A stretch of 38,616 nucleotides of DNA from assembly GCA_019694555.1 (NCBI GenBank), contig JAIBBS010000068.1:1-38616 (forward strand), in the 5' to 3' direction. Below the pieces are notes generated by a model. The model searched no databases. It had not been told where the DNA came from and saw only the letters and a program-made list of their open reading frames with translations. Both the position numbers and the translations under genes were made by a program. The DNA comes from Nannocystaceae bacterium (lineage in GTDB: Bacteria; Myxococcota_A; Polyangia; Nannocystales; Nannocystaceae). Below, piece after piece: positions 6,718 through 14,461 of this stretch; within the stretch, counting starts at the first letter, position 1, and every line of letters begins with the position of its first letter.

Positions 6718-8577
6718 TCAACAGGTGATGCCGCACAGGCTCGCGACCTCACCGACGCACAGCGCGTCCCACGAGGTCGAGCAGCAGAACGGATCCGTGG
6801 CGCAGATCGTCGACACGCAGTTCGGGCCGGTGTCGCAGGTGCTGACCAGCGCGCCGCCCTGCAAGCACGGCGAGTGCGCGCAGGTGGTGCACGACCAGTC
6901 GGCGCAGATGGTCGCGACCTCGTTGATGCAGATCGAGTCCCATGCGCTCGCGCAGCAGAACGGATCGACCGCACAGACCTCGCTGACACAGCTCGAGCAA
7001 CCGTTGGCGAGTGCGGTCGAGTTGACGCACAGCGAGTGCGCGCAGCCGCAGCCGTCGTCGGCGGTCGCGTCGCAGTCTTCGTCGATGCCGTTGACGCAGA
7101 TCTCGGCCGACGGGAACACCGTCTGCTGGCAGCCGACCGCGCCGCCCGAGCACGCCTGCACGCCGACCGAGCACGAGCCGGGGATGCCGGTGAAGCACGC
7201 CGCACCGCCGCCGGGGTTGCCCTCGTCGACGCCGGTGTCGCAGTCGTTGTCGAGGCCGTCGCAGACCTCCACGCCGGCGGCCTGGTTTTGGTTGCACACG
7301 ATGGAGTTGCCCGAGCAGTTGGTCGTGCCCGCGGAGCAGATGCCCGGCAGCCCGGTGCTGCAGCCCTGGCCGCCGCCGGGGTTGCCCTCGTTGTTGCTGC
7401 CGTCGCAGTCGTTGTCCAGCGCGTCGCAGACCTCGGTGCCGGCCTGCTGGTTCTGCACGCACTGCAGCGCGCCGCCCTGGCACTGGTTGGTGCCGCTCGA
7501 GCAGATGCCCGGCAGACCGGTGTTGCACATGCCGCCACCGCCGGGGTTGCCCTCGTCGACGCCGGTGTCGCAGTCGTTGTCGAGGCCGTCGCAGGTCTCG
7601 GCGCCGGCCATCACGTCCTGCGTGCACGTCAGCGAGCCACCGTTGCAGTGGATGTGGCCCTGGGCGCACACGCCCACGAGCCCGGTGTTGCACGCACCGC
7701 CACCGCCGGGATCGTTCTCGTCCGCGGCGGCATCGCAATCGTTGTCGAGGCCGTCGCACATCTCGGCGCCGGGCAGCACGTCGCCGTCGCACTCGGCCGG
7801 CCACTGGCCACCGGCGCACGTCTGCGTGCCCGGGGCGCACAGGCCCACGCCCTGGGTGCCGTTGGGACCGCCGTAGCACGACTGGGTCTCGCCGTCGTTG
7901 CAGTCGCAGTCCTCGTCGACGGTGCCGTCGCAGGTGTCGTCGAGACCGTTGCCGCAGATCTCCTGCGCGAGCGGATCACCCGGCACGCAGTCGCCTCCGG
8001 GCACGCCGTCGACGCAGGTCTCGAGCGTGACCTGACAGATGCCCTGACCGCACTGCTCGGTGCCGAAGCCCTCGTCGACCTCGTTGTCACAGTCGTCGTC
8101 GATGCCGTTGCAGGCCTCGTCGATGGGCGTGACCTCGCCTTCGCACAGGCCCCAGCTGCCCTCGGCGCACATCTGCGTGCCTTCGACGCAGACGCCGACG
8201 CCGGCGGTGCCGCGCGGGCCCGAGTAGCACGACTGCGTCGCCTCGGGTTCGCAGTCGCAGCCCTCGTCGACCATGTCGTCGCAATCGTCGTCGAGTCCGT
8301 TGCAGATCTCGTCCTCGCAACCGGCTCCGGTGGTGCTGCTGTCCGCACCGCCGCTGGACGAGTCGCTCGCGGACGCGTCCGCACTGCCGGCGGTCGAGGT
8401 CGAGTCGACGCCGGTGGTGCCGTCGGTCGCGGTCATCGTGACCGACGCGACGCTGTCGTTGCCGGTGCCGCTGAGCGACGAGGTCGCGAGATCGGTGCCG
8501 CCAGCACAAGCCGACAGCGCGCCCGCGCAAGTCAGAGTCGCCAGCAGTGCGAGGTGGCGAAGCGATCGCGTCCGCAT
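6718..8577 (-). CDS. MopE-type metal-binding-repeat lipoprotein
   Basis: A 619-aa exported lipoprotein. The signal peptide ends at a lipobox with Cys24 (LSAC), followed by a Ser/Thr/Gly/Asp linker (25-85). Eight copies of the putative metal-binding motif CNGxDDDCDxxxDEG and variants lie at about 88-106, 154-170, 206-222, 272-287, 327-343, 382-398, 437-453 and 492-509, the signature of the copper-binding MopE family (PF11617). Between them are Cys-rich GTQxC and NPGGG spacers. The last 110 residues hold two tandem copies of another Cys-rich unit with core DPFCC-x4-WD-x2-C. A surface metal-binding or adhesive role is likely. A TACGCT box lies 9 nt before the ATG. Confidence 0.85.
   Translation of the reverse strand: MRTRSLRHLALLATLTCAGALSACAGGTDLATSSLSGTGNDSVASVTMTATDGTTGVDSTSTAGSADASASDSSSGGADSSTTGAGCEDEICNGLDDDCDDMVDEGCDCEPEATQSCYSGPRGTAGVGVCVEGTQMCAEGSWGLCEGEVTPIDEACNGIDDDCDNEVDEGFGTEQCGQGICQVTLETCVDGVPGGDCVPGDPLAQEICGNGLDDTCDGTVDEDCDCNDGETQSCYGGPNGTQGVGLCAPGTQTCAGGQWPAECDGDVLPGAEMCDGLDNDCDAAADENDPGGGGACNTGLVGVCAQGHIHCNGGSLTCTQDVMAGAETCDGLDNDCDTGVDEGNPGGGGMCNTGLPGICSSGTNQCQGGALQCVQNQQAGTEVCDALDNDCDGSNNEGNPGGGQGCSTGLPGICSAGTTNCSGNSIVCNQNQAAGVEVCDGLDNDCDTGVDEGNPGGGAACFTGIPGSCSVGVQACSGGAVGCQQTVFPSAEICVNGIDEDCDATADDGCGCAHSLCVNSTALANGCSSCVSEVCAVDPFCCASAWDSICINEVATICADWSCTTCAHSPCLQGGALVSTCDTGPNCVSTICATDPFCCSTSWDALCVGEVASLCGITC
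7208..7264. repeat. 57-nt coding repeat, copy 1, in the MopE-like gene
   Basis: Identical base for base to 7538-7594. It encodes the CDGLDNDCDTGVDEGNPGG unit. Exact nucleotide identity suggests recent unit duplication or gene conversion. Confidence 0.9.
7538..7594. repeat. 57-nt coding repeat, copy 2, in the MopE-like gene
   Basis: Exact copy of 7208-7264, lying 330 nt away (six 55-residue units of phase), so the repeat array stays in frame. Confidence 0.9.
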
Positions 8578-8586
8578 CGTGCAGCC

Positions 8587-8592
8587 AGCGTA
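8587..8592 (-). promoter_or_regulatory. Candidate -10 box TACGCT for the MopE-like gene
   Basis: A minus-strand TAnnnT hexamer lies 9 nt before the ATG at 8577. No Shine-Dalgarno is present. Confidence 0.45.
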
Positions 8593-8763
8593 ACATGCAC
8601 CGCCGCGACGGCTGCACGGACGGCGTAGCCACGATCACCACTGTGGCCTGCGTGAGTCGGCTTACCTCACGACGAGCGGTCGAGGCGCGACTCCGCTCGC
8701 ACGCGCGCGACCCAATTCGTCGCACGCATGCAGCGATGCTGGCCGCCGCGCGCAGGCGCGGGC

Positions 8764-8769
8764 TACCGT
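8764..8769 (+). promoter_or_regulatory. Candidate -10 box TACCGT for the lectin-like lipoprotein gene
   Basis: A TAnnnT hexamer lies 13 nt before the ATG at 8783. Confidence 0.35.
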
Positions 8770-8782
8770 AGGGCCCTCGACC

Positions 8783-9763
8783 ATGCGCTTTGCACGTTTG
8801 CCTCGCCTTCGCCTCGCCTCGATCGCCCTTGCCGCCGTGACCACCGCCTGCGGCGATCCCGAGCCCGGCGCCGGTGAGAGCAGCACCGGCAGCAGTGGTT
8901 CTGCGAGCGGCTCGGGCTCGACCACCGCGACCGACGCGAGCGCGAGCACCACGGTCTCGACCACTACCATGTCGACCACCGACGAGGGCAGCAGCGGCGG
9001 CAGCGACGGCACCAGCGCGGCGGACTCGGGCGGCGACTCGAGCAGCAGCGGTGGCATCCCGACCGAGCCGTTCAGCTTCTTCGTCACCAGCCTGCGCGCG
9101 ATGCAGGAGCTCTCCGGCAGCGACGCAGGCTTCGGCGGCGACCTGCGCTACGGCGAGCGCGGCGCGGGTGCGGGCCTGCGCGGCGCGGATCTCATCTGCG
9201 CCGCGATCGCGGAGCAGAGCATGCCCGGCGCCGCGGCCAAGCAGTGGCGCGCGTTCCTCAGCGCGAGCGAGGGCGAGGACGGCAACCCCGTCAACGCCAT
9301 CGATCGCATCGGCGAGGGCCCGTGGTACGACCGCCTCGGTCGCGTCGTCGCGATGGACAAGGCCGGCCTGATGGGCGAGCGCCCCGACGCCGATCCCGTC
9401 ATCGCCGACGATCTGCCCAACGAAGACGGCGTGCCCAACCATCAGCCCGATCCGACGATGCGCCCGGTCGACAACCACGACACGCTGACCGGCAGCGACG
9501 GCAACGGCATGCTCATGCAGGGCTCGACCTGCAACGACTGGACGGCGGCCGCGGGCGACGTCGGCAGCGAGGGCATCCCGCGCGTGGGTCACAGCTGGCC
9601 GCGCAGCGCCAACAACGGCCGGCACTGGATCTCGGAGCACGACGCCGGTGGCTGCGCGCCCGGCGTGAACATCATGGCCGAGGGCGGTCCGCAGCCCGGC
9701 GACTACACCGTCGGCGCCGGCGGCGGCTACGGCGGCATCTACTGCTTCGCGCTGTATCCGTGA
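8783..9763 (+). CDS. Lipoprotein with Ser/Thr/Gly linker and a lectin-like domain
   Basis: A 326-aa protein. The signal peptide ends at Cys23 (VTTAC), and a low-complexity Ser/Thr/Gly linker runs to about residue 92. The globular domain (about 97-326) has LICAAIAEQ followed by QWRAFLSAS, AIDRIGEGPWYDRLG and a closing GGYGGIYCFALYP. This order resembles endostatin-like/C-type-lectin-like domains (including DUF1554) found in exported proteins, where the WYDRLG segment and a terminal Cys belong to the fold. That assignment is from pattern memory and is tentative. Three domain cysteines (in LICAA, STCND and GGCAP) plus the last one could form two disulfides. It is likely surface-exposed and binding rather than catalytic. 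Confidence 0.75.
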   Translation: MRFARLPRLRLASIALAAVTTACGDPEPGAGESSTGSSGSASGSGSTTATDASASTTVSTTTMSTTDEGSSGGSDGTSAADSGGDSSSSGGIPTEPFSFFVTSLRAMQELSGSDAGFGGDLRYGERGAGAGLRGADLICAAIAEQSMPGAAAKQWRAFLSASEGEDGNPVNAIDRIGEGPWYDRLGRVVAMDKAGLMGERPDADPVIADDLPNEDGVPNHQPDPTMRPVDNHDTLTGSDGNGMLMQGSTCNDWTAAAGDVGSEGIPRVGHSWPRSANNGRHWISEHDAGGCAPGVNIMAEGGPQPGDYTVGAGGGYGGIYCFALYP

Positions 9764-9806
9764 GCCTGGCGCGCGCGCGCGCGGTGCCGCAAGATCCGGC
9801 CGCCGC

Positions 9807-10709
9807 ATGATCGCGCTCGTCGGTGAGCTCGCCGCGCTCGGCACGGCGTTGTGCTGGGCGTTCACCAGCATCTGGTTCGCCGCCGCGAGCCGCCGCGTGG
9901 GCGCACTGCCGGTGAACTTCGTGCGCATGCCCATCGCGCTGGTGTACCTGGCGCTGTGGGGCCTGTTCACGCGCGGCCACGCGCTGCCGTTCGACGCCAG
10001 CGCGCATGCGTGGACGTGGTTGACCGCGTCTGCACTCGCGGGCTTCGCCTTCGGCGATCTGTGCCTGTTCCGCGCGTTCGTGTTGATCGGTCCGCGCCTG
10101 GGTTCGTTGGTGATGGCCAGCGCGCCACCGATCACCGCGCTGCTGGGCTGGCTCGCGCTCGGTGAGCAGCTCGACGCGCGACAGCTCGCGGGCATGGCCG
10201 CGACCACGGCCGGCATCGCGATCGCGATCCGCGAGCGGCGGGCCCAGGACGCGCAAGACGGCCTGCGCGATCGCGGTGCGCTCACGCGCGGCGTGGTGCT
10301 GGCGCTGGGCGGCGCGCTGGGCCAGGCCTCGGGCCTGGTGCTGGCCAAGCACGGCATGGGCGACTACGACCCGTTCGCCGCGACGCAGATCCGCGTGATC
10401 GTGGGCCTGGGTGCCTTCGCGGTGATGGTCACGGCCGCGCGCGCGTGGCCGGCCGTGGGCGCGGCGATCCGCGATCGGCGGGCGCTCGGACTGGCGAGCC
10501 TGGGCGCCACGTTCGGGCCGTTCCTGGGCGTCGCGCTGTCGCTGCTCGCGGCGCAGAACACCGCCACCGGCGTGGCCGCGAGCCTGATGGCGGTGCAGCC
10601 GTTGCTCGTGATCCCGCTGGCGGTGTGGTTGCACGGCGAGCGCGTGGGCAAAGGCGCGCTGGTCGGCGCGGCGCTGGCCGTGCTCGGGGTCGCGCTGCTG
10701 GTGCAGTGA
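9807..10709 (+). CDS. DMT-superfamily permease (EamA repeats)
   Basis: A 300-aa inner-membrane protein with about ten transmembrane helices in two EamA-type halves of about 145 residues each (PF00892). The first half holds ALCWAFTSIWFAA and GPRLGSLVMASAPPITALLGW. The second ends with ASLMAVQPLLVIPLAVWLHGE, the typical last-helix pair of drug/metabolite exporters. Family members move amino acids, nucleotide precursors or small metabolites, and the substrate cannot be read from sequence. The start lies 43 nt after the lipoprotein stop, so co-transcription is possible. No Shine-Dalgarno is apparent. Confidence 0.85.
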   Translation: MIALVGELAALGTALCWAFTSIWFAAASRRVGALPVNFVRMPIALVYLALWGLFTRGHALPFDASAHAWTWLTASALAGFAFGDLCLFRAFVLIGPRLGSLVMASAPPITALLGWLALGEQLDARQLAGMAATTAGIAIAIRERRAQDAQDGLRDRGALTRGVVLALGGALGQASGLVLAKHGMGDYDPFAATQIRVIVGLGAFAVMVTAARAWPAVGAAIRDRRALGLASLGATFGPFLGVALSLLAAQNTATGVAASLMAVQPLLVIPLAVWLHGERVGKGALVGAALAVLGVALLVQ

Positions 10710-10797
10710 ACCGCGACTGCAGCACGACCGATCCCAGGACGAACCATGACCGAAGTCGCCGAACCGCCGCGGGCCCTGGGTCGTCTGCAGCCTGCGA

Positions 10798-12360
10798 ATG
10801 CAACGCCACCGCCTCGCCCGCGTCCTGTTCGCCACCCTCACGCTGAGCTCGGCCTGCGACGCCAAGCTCGACCACGCCGTCTCGGGATCGCAAGAGGCCC
10901 CGATCGCCCGCCACGGTGAGGCGAAGTCCGAGGCCAAGCGCGAGGAGTACCGCGTGGCGGCGCCGACCGGCCGCCGGTCGGCGGAGATGGATCAGGGCAG
11001 CGGCGGCGAGTCGTACGCGACCATCGTCGAGAACGTGTTCCAGCGGACGGCCGAGGACGCGACCTCGACCTTCTCGATCGACGTCGACACCGCGTCGTAC
11101 AGCAACGTGCGCCGGTTCCTGCGCGACGGCGCGCTGCCGCCGGCCGACGCCGTGCGCATCGAAGAGCTGGTCAACTACTTCGACTACGACTACCCGCAGC
11201 CCGACGGCGACGTGCCGTTCTCGGTGCACAGCGAGGTCGGCCCTTGCCCGTGGGCGCCGGGCCACCAGCTCGTGCACATCGGCCTCGCGGGCAAGCAGAT
11301 CGCCGCCGCCGAGGTGCCCGCGCGCAACCTGGTGTTCCTGCTCGACGTGTCGGGCTCGATGAACGATTCCGACAAGCTGCCGCTGTTGCAGCGCGGCCTG
11401 GGCATGCTGGTCGACACGCTGCGCCCCGAGGATCGCGTCGCGATCGTGGTCTATGCCGGCGCCTCGGGCGTCGTGCTCGAGTCCACCGCGGACAAGGCCG
11501 AGATCATGGCCGCGATGGGCCGGCTGCAGGCCGGCGGCTCCACCAACGGCGGCGCCGGTATCGAGCTGGCCTACCGGCTGGCGGAGAAGAGCTTCGTGCC
11601 CGGCGGCATCAACCGCGTCGTGCTCGCGACCGACGGCGACTTCAACGTCGGCATCACCGAGCAGTCCGCGCTGGTGGAGCTGATCGAGGCCAAGCGCGCC
11701 TCGGGCGTGTTCCTGAGCGTGCTCGGCTTCGGCAGCGGCAACCTCAAGGACTCGACCATGGAGATGCTCGCGGACAAGGGCAACGGCAACTACGCCTACA
11801 TCGACTCGATCGACGAGGCGCGCAAGGTGCTGGTCCAGGAGGCCGGCTCGACCCTGGTGACGATCGCCAAGGACGTGAAGATCCAGCTCGAGTTCGACCC
11901 CGCGCGCGTGGAGAGCTATCGACTGGTCGGCTACGAGAACCGCGTGCTCGCGGACCGCGACTTCGAGGACGACCGCAAGGACGCGGGTGAGATCGGTGCG
12001 GGCCACGGCGTGACCGCGCTGTACGAGATCGTGCCGACCGAGCGCGCCAAGGCCGACACCGCGCTGGCGACGGTGAAGCTGCGCTACAAGCAGCCCACCG
12101 GCGACGAGAGTCGCGAGCTGTCGACCCGCATCGCGGCCGCGGGCGTCGCGTTGCCGCAGACCTCGGACGACTATCGCTTCGCCGCTGCGGTCGCCGAGTT
12201 CGGCCTGCTGCTGCGCGACAGCCACCACAAGGGCGAGGCCAGCTGGGCGCAGATCCTCGAGCTCGCCCGCGGTGCGCTGGGTCGCGACGGCGAGGGCCAT
12301 CGCGCCGAGTTCGTGGGCCTGGTCGAGGCCGCGCAGGCGCTCGCGGCCAAGCGCGGCTGA
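10798..12360 (+). CDS. VWA-domain lipoprotein, YfbK-like (copy 1 of tandem pair)
   Basis: A 520-aa exported lipoprotein with lipobox Cys20 (LSSAC). A charged linker leads into the TFSIDVDTASYSN segment (91-103), typical of the vWF_A N-terminal domain PF12450. The VWA domain starts at about 176 with the MIDAS motif DVSGSM (D183, S185, S187), followed by GGSTNGGAG and ATDGDFN, which complete the metal site. The C-terminal third (about 350-515) matches the DUF3520 layout, ending in RFAAAVAEFGLLLRDS and LGRDGEGHRAEFV. Family members are envelope proteins thought to bind other proteins through the metal site; no precise role is established. It is followed by a paralogue after 126 nt. Confidence 0.9.
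   Translation: MQRHRLARVLFATLTLSSACDAKLDHAVSGSQEAPIARHGEAKSEAKREEYRVAAPTGRRSAEMDQGSGGESYATIVENVFQRTAEDATSTFSIDVDTASYSNVRRFLRDGALPPADAVRIEELVNYFDYDYPQPDGDVPFSVHSEVGPCPWAPGHQLVHIGLAGKQIAAAEVPARNLVFLLDVSGSMNDSDKLPLLQRGLGMLVDTLRPEDRVAIVVYAGASGVVLESTADKAEIMAAMGRLQAGGSTNGGAGIELAYRLAEKSFVPGGINRVVLATDGDFNVGITEQSALVELIEAKRASGVFLSVLGFGSGNLKDSTMEMLADKGNGNYAYIDSIDEARKVLVQEAGSTLVTIAKDVKIQLEFDPARVESYRLVGYENRVLADRDFEDDRKDAGEIGAGHGVTALYEIVPTERAKADTALATVKLRYKQPTGDESRELSTRIAAAGVALPQTSDDYRFAAAVAEFGLLLRDSHHKGEASWAQILELARGALGRDGEGHRAEFVGLVEAAQALAAKRG
11311..11364 (+). repeat. 54-nt block identical between the two VWA genes, copy 1
   Basis: Covers the codons for EVPARNLVFLLDVSGSMN and is identical to 13246-13299, including third codon positions. 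Confidence 0.9.
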
Positions 12361-12384
12361 GCGAGGTGACCGCACGACCGACGC

Positions 12385-12416
12385 GTCCCGTGCCCCGGTG
12401 CGGCCGGGCACGGGAC
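12385..12416 (+). terminator. Stable hairpin between the tandem VWA genes
   Basis: Exact 11-base arms (GTCCCGTGCCC at 12385-12395 and its complement at 12406-12416) enclose a 10-base loop. No T-run follows. It may be a terminator or partial terminator of the first VWA gene, or a transcript-stabilising element separating the two. Confidence 0.5.
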
Positions 12417-12486
12417 CGCCGGACCGAGCGCGGGCGCGGGCGCGCGCGAGATCGAAGTGCGCGGACGTTCGTTGCCAGGCGACGCG

Positions 12487-14370
12487 ATGACCCGCCGCCC
12501 GCGCTCCGTCCTGTCCCGCTCGATGCTCGTGCTCTTCGCCGGGGGCCTGGCCGTGTCCGGCTGCGATCGCGGCGCACCGGCCCCGACCGCGACGGGCGCA
12601 GCGACACCGGGCGACGCGGCCCAGAGCGAGGCGGCCGGTGACGCACCCGCTGGCGCCCAGACGGCCAGCGCGGCGCGCAGCGAGGCCGCGCGCCCGATCG
12701 CCCGCGCGAACACCTCGGCGCTCGGCGTCCACGACACCACCGCGGCGCAGCCGGCCGCAACGCCACCGCGCACCGACGCTCCCGCCGCCGACGACCGCAC
12801 CCGCGAGACCACGACGCGGCCCAAGCCCGCGGATGCCGCCAAGGCCGAGCCGGCCCCATCGGCGGCGCACCCCGGGATGTTCGCCAAGGGCAGCGGCGGC
12901 CGTGCCTGGGCGCCGCCGCCGGGCGACGAGGTCGGCAGCCACGAGCAGTACGGGGCGATCGCCGAGAACGCGTTCGTCACCGTCGCCGACGATCCGCGCT
13001 CGACCTTCTCCATCGACGTCGACACCGCGTCGTACAGCAACATGCGGCGGTTCCTGCAGGACCAACAGCTGCCGCCGGCCGACGCCGTGCGCATCGAGGA
13101 GCTGGTCAACTACTTCGACTACGACTACGCCGCGCCCGAGGGCCGCGATCCGTTCTCGATGACGCACGAGGTCTCGAGCTGCCCGTGGAACGACGAGCAC
13201 CTGCTCGTGCACGTGGGCCTGCAGGGCAAGGTCATCGACGCCGGCGAGGTGCCCGCGCGCAACCTGGTGTTCCTGCTCGACGTGTCGGGCTCGATGAACA
13301 GCCCCGACAAGCTGCCGTTGCTCACGCGCGGGCTCGGCATGCTGGTCGACGGCGTGCGCAAGCAGGACCGCGTCGCGATCGTGGTCTACGCCGGCGCCTC
13401 GGGCGTGGTGCTCGAGCCCACCAGCGACAAGGCCGAGATCCGCGCGGCGCTCGAGCGACTGTCCGCCGGCGGCTCGACCAACGGCGGCGCCGGCATCGAG
13501 CTGGCCTACCGCCTGGCCGAGCGCAACCTCATCGAGGGCGGCATCAACCGCGTCATCCTCGCGACCGACGGTGACTTCAACGTCGGCACCACCAGCCAGA
13601 GCGCGCTGGTGGAGCTCATCGAGCGCAAGCGGGCCTCGGGCGTGTTCCTGAGCGTGCTGGGCTTCGGCACCGGCAACCTCAAGGACGAGACGATGGAGAA
13701 GCTCGCCGACAAGGGCAACGGCAACTACGCGTACATCGACTCGATCGCCGAGGCGCGCAAGGTGCTGGTCGAAGAGGGTGGCTCGACCCTGGTGACGATC
13801 GCCAAGGACGTGAAGATCCAGGTCGAGTTCAACCCCAAGGAGGTCGCCTCGTACCGCCTGATCGGCTACGAGAACCGCAAGCTCGCGCACACCGACTTCA
13901 ACGACGACAGCAAGGACGCGGGTGAGATCGGTGCCGGCCACTCCGTCACCGCGCTCTACGAGGTCGTGCCCGTCGGTTCGGGGCGCAGCGGCGTCGATCC
14001 GCTCAAGTACCAGGACAACGCCCCGAGCCTGAGCCCGGCCGCCGACACCGGCGAGCTCATGACGGTGAAGATCCGCTACAAGCAGCCCGAGGGCGACAAG
14101 AGCGACCTGCTCAGCTTCGCGGTCACCAGCGAGGACCGCAGCCTCGATCGCAGCAGCGACGACTTCCGCTTCGCCGCCGCGGTGGCCGAGTTCGGACTGA
14201 TCCTGCGCAACAGCGAGCATCGCGGCGACGCCAGCTTCGACGAGGTCCTCACGCTCGCGCGCAAGAGCCTCGGCCGCGACGGCGAGGGTCACCGCGCCGA
14301 GTTCGTGCGGCTGGTCGAGCTCGCGCAGCGGCTCTCGCGGGGCGAGTTCGCGGTCGCACGCGCCGAGTGA
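12487..14370 (+). CDS. VWA-domain lipoprotein, YfbK-like (copy 2 of tandem pair)
   Basis: A 627-aa paralogue of the preceding gene. The ATG at 12487 is chosen over an in-frame ATG at 12457 because it begins a proper signal peptide (MTRRPRSVLS to LAVSGC, Cys26). The linker after the lipid anchor is about 100 residues longer than in copy 1 and rich in Ala, Pro and Thr. The vWF_A N-terminal segment, the VWA domain with MIDAS DVSGSM (D265) and the DUF3520 region are conserved. A short insert near residue 500 (GSGRSGVDPLKYQDNAP) is missing from copy 1. Different linkers on similar heads suggest presentation at different distances from the membrane. Confidence 0.9.
   Translation: MTRRPRSVLSRSMLVLFAGGLAVSGCDRGAPAPTATGAATPGDAAQSEAAGDAPAGAQTASAARSEAARPIARANTSALGVHDTTAAQPAATPPRTDAPAADDRTRETTTRPKPADAAKAEPAPSAAHPGMFAKGSGGRAWAPPPGDEVGSHEQYGAIAENAFVTVADDPRSTFSIDVDTASYSNMRRFLQDQQLPPADAVRIEELVNYFDYDYAAPEGRDPFSMTHEVSSCPWNDEHLLVHVGLQGKVIDAGEVPARNLVFLLDVSGSMNSPDKLPLLTRGLGMLVDGVRKQDRVAIVVYAGASGVVLEPTSDKAEIRAALERLSAGGSTNGGAGIELAYRLAERNLIEGGINRVILATDGDFNVGTTSQSALVELIERKRASGVFLSVLGFGTGNLKDETMEKLADKGNGNYAYIDSIAEARKVLVEEGGSTLVTIAKDVKIQVEFNPKEVASYRLIGYENRKLAHTDFNDDSKDAGEIGAGHSVTALYEVVPVGSGRSGVDPLKYQDNAPSLSPAADTGELMTVKIRYKQPEGDKSDLLSFAVTSEDRSLDRSSDDFRFAAAVAEFGLILRNSEHRGDASFDEVLTLARKSLGRDGEGHRAEFVRLVELAQRLSRGEFAVARAE
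13246..13299 (+). repeat. 54-nt block identical between the two VWA genes, copy 2
   Basis: Identical partner of 11311-11364, around the MIDAS motif. Confidence 0.9.
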
Positions 14371-14383
14371 GCACGGCGCCGCC

Positions 14384-14407
14384 GCGGCGCCCTGCGGCGC
14401 CGCTTTC
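14384..14407 (+). terminator. Rho-independent-like terminator after the VWA pair
   Basis: An 8-base stem (GCGGCGCC and GGCGCCGC) with a CTGC loop is followed by TTTC, starting 13 nt after the stop at 14370. Confidence 0.6.
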
Positions 14408-14461
14408 GGGCGAATTCGCAGGGTCGGCAATCGCCGCGACCGCTCGCGCATCGACCCCGGC

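Noticed and set aside
7190..7600. Regular repeats that could be a CRISPR array
   Set aside because: The units are in frame, protein-coding, without unique spacers of even length, and belong to the MopE-type gene.
9768..9781. GC alternating runs as Z-DNA or a regulatory element
   Set aside because: Such runs occur throughout this GC-rich sequence and show no special position here.
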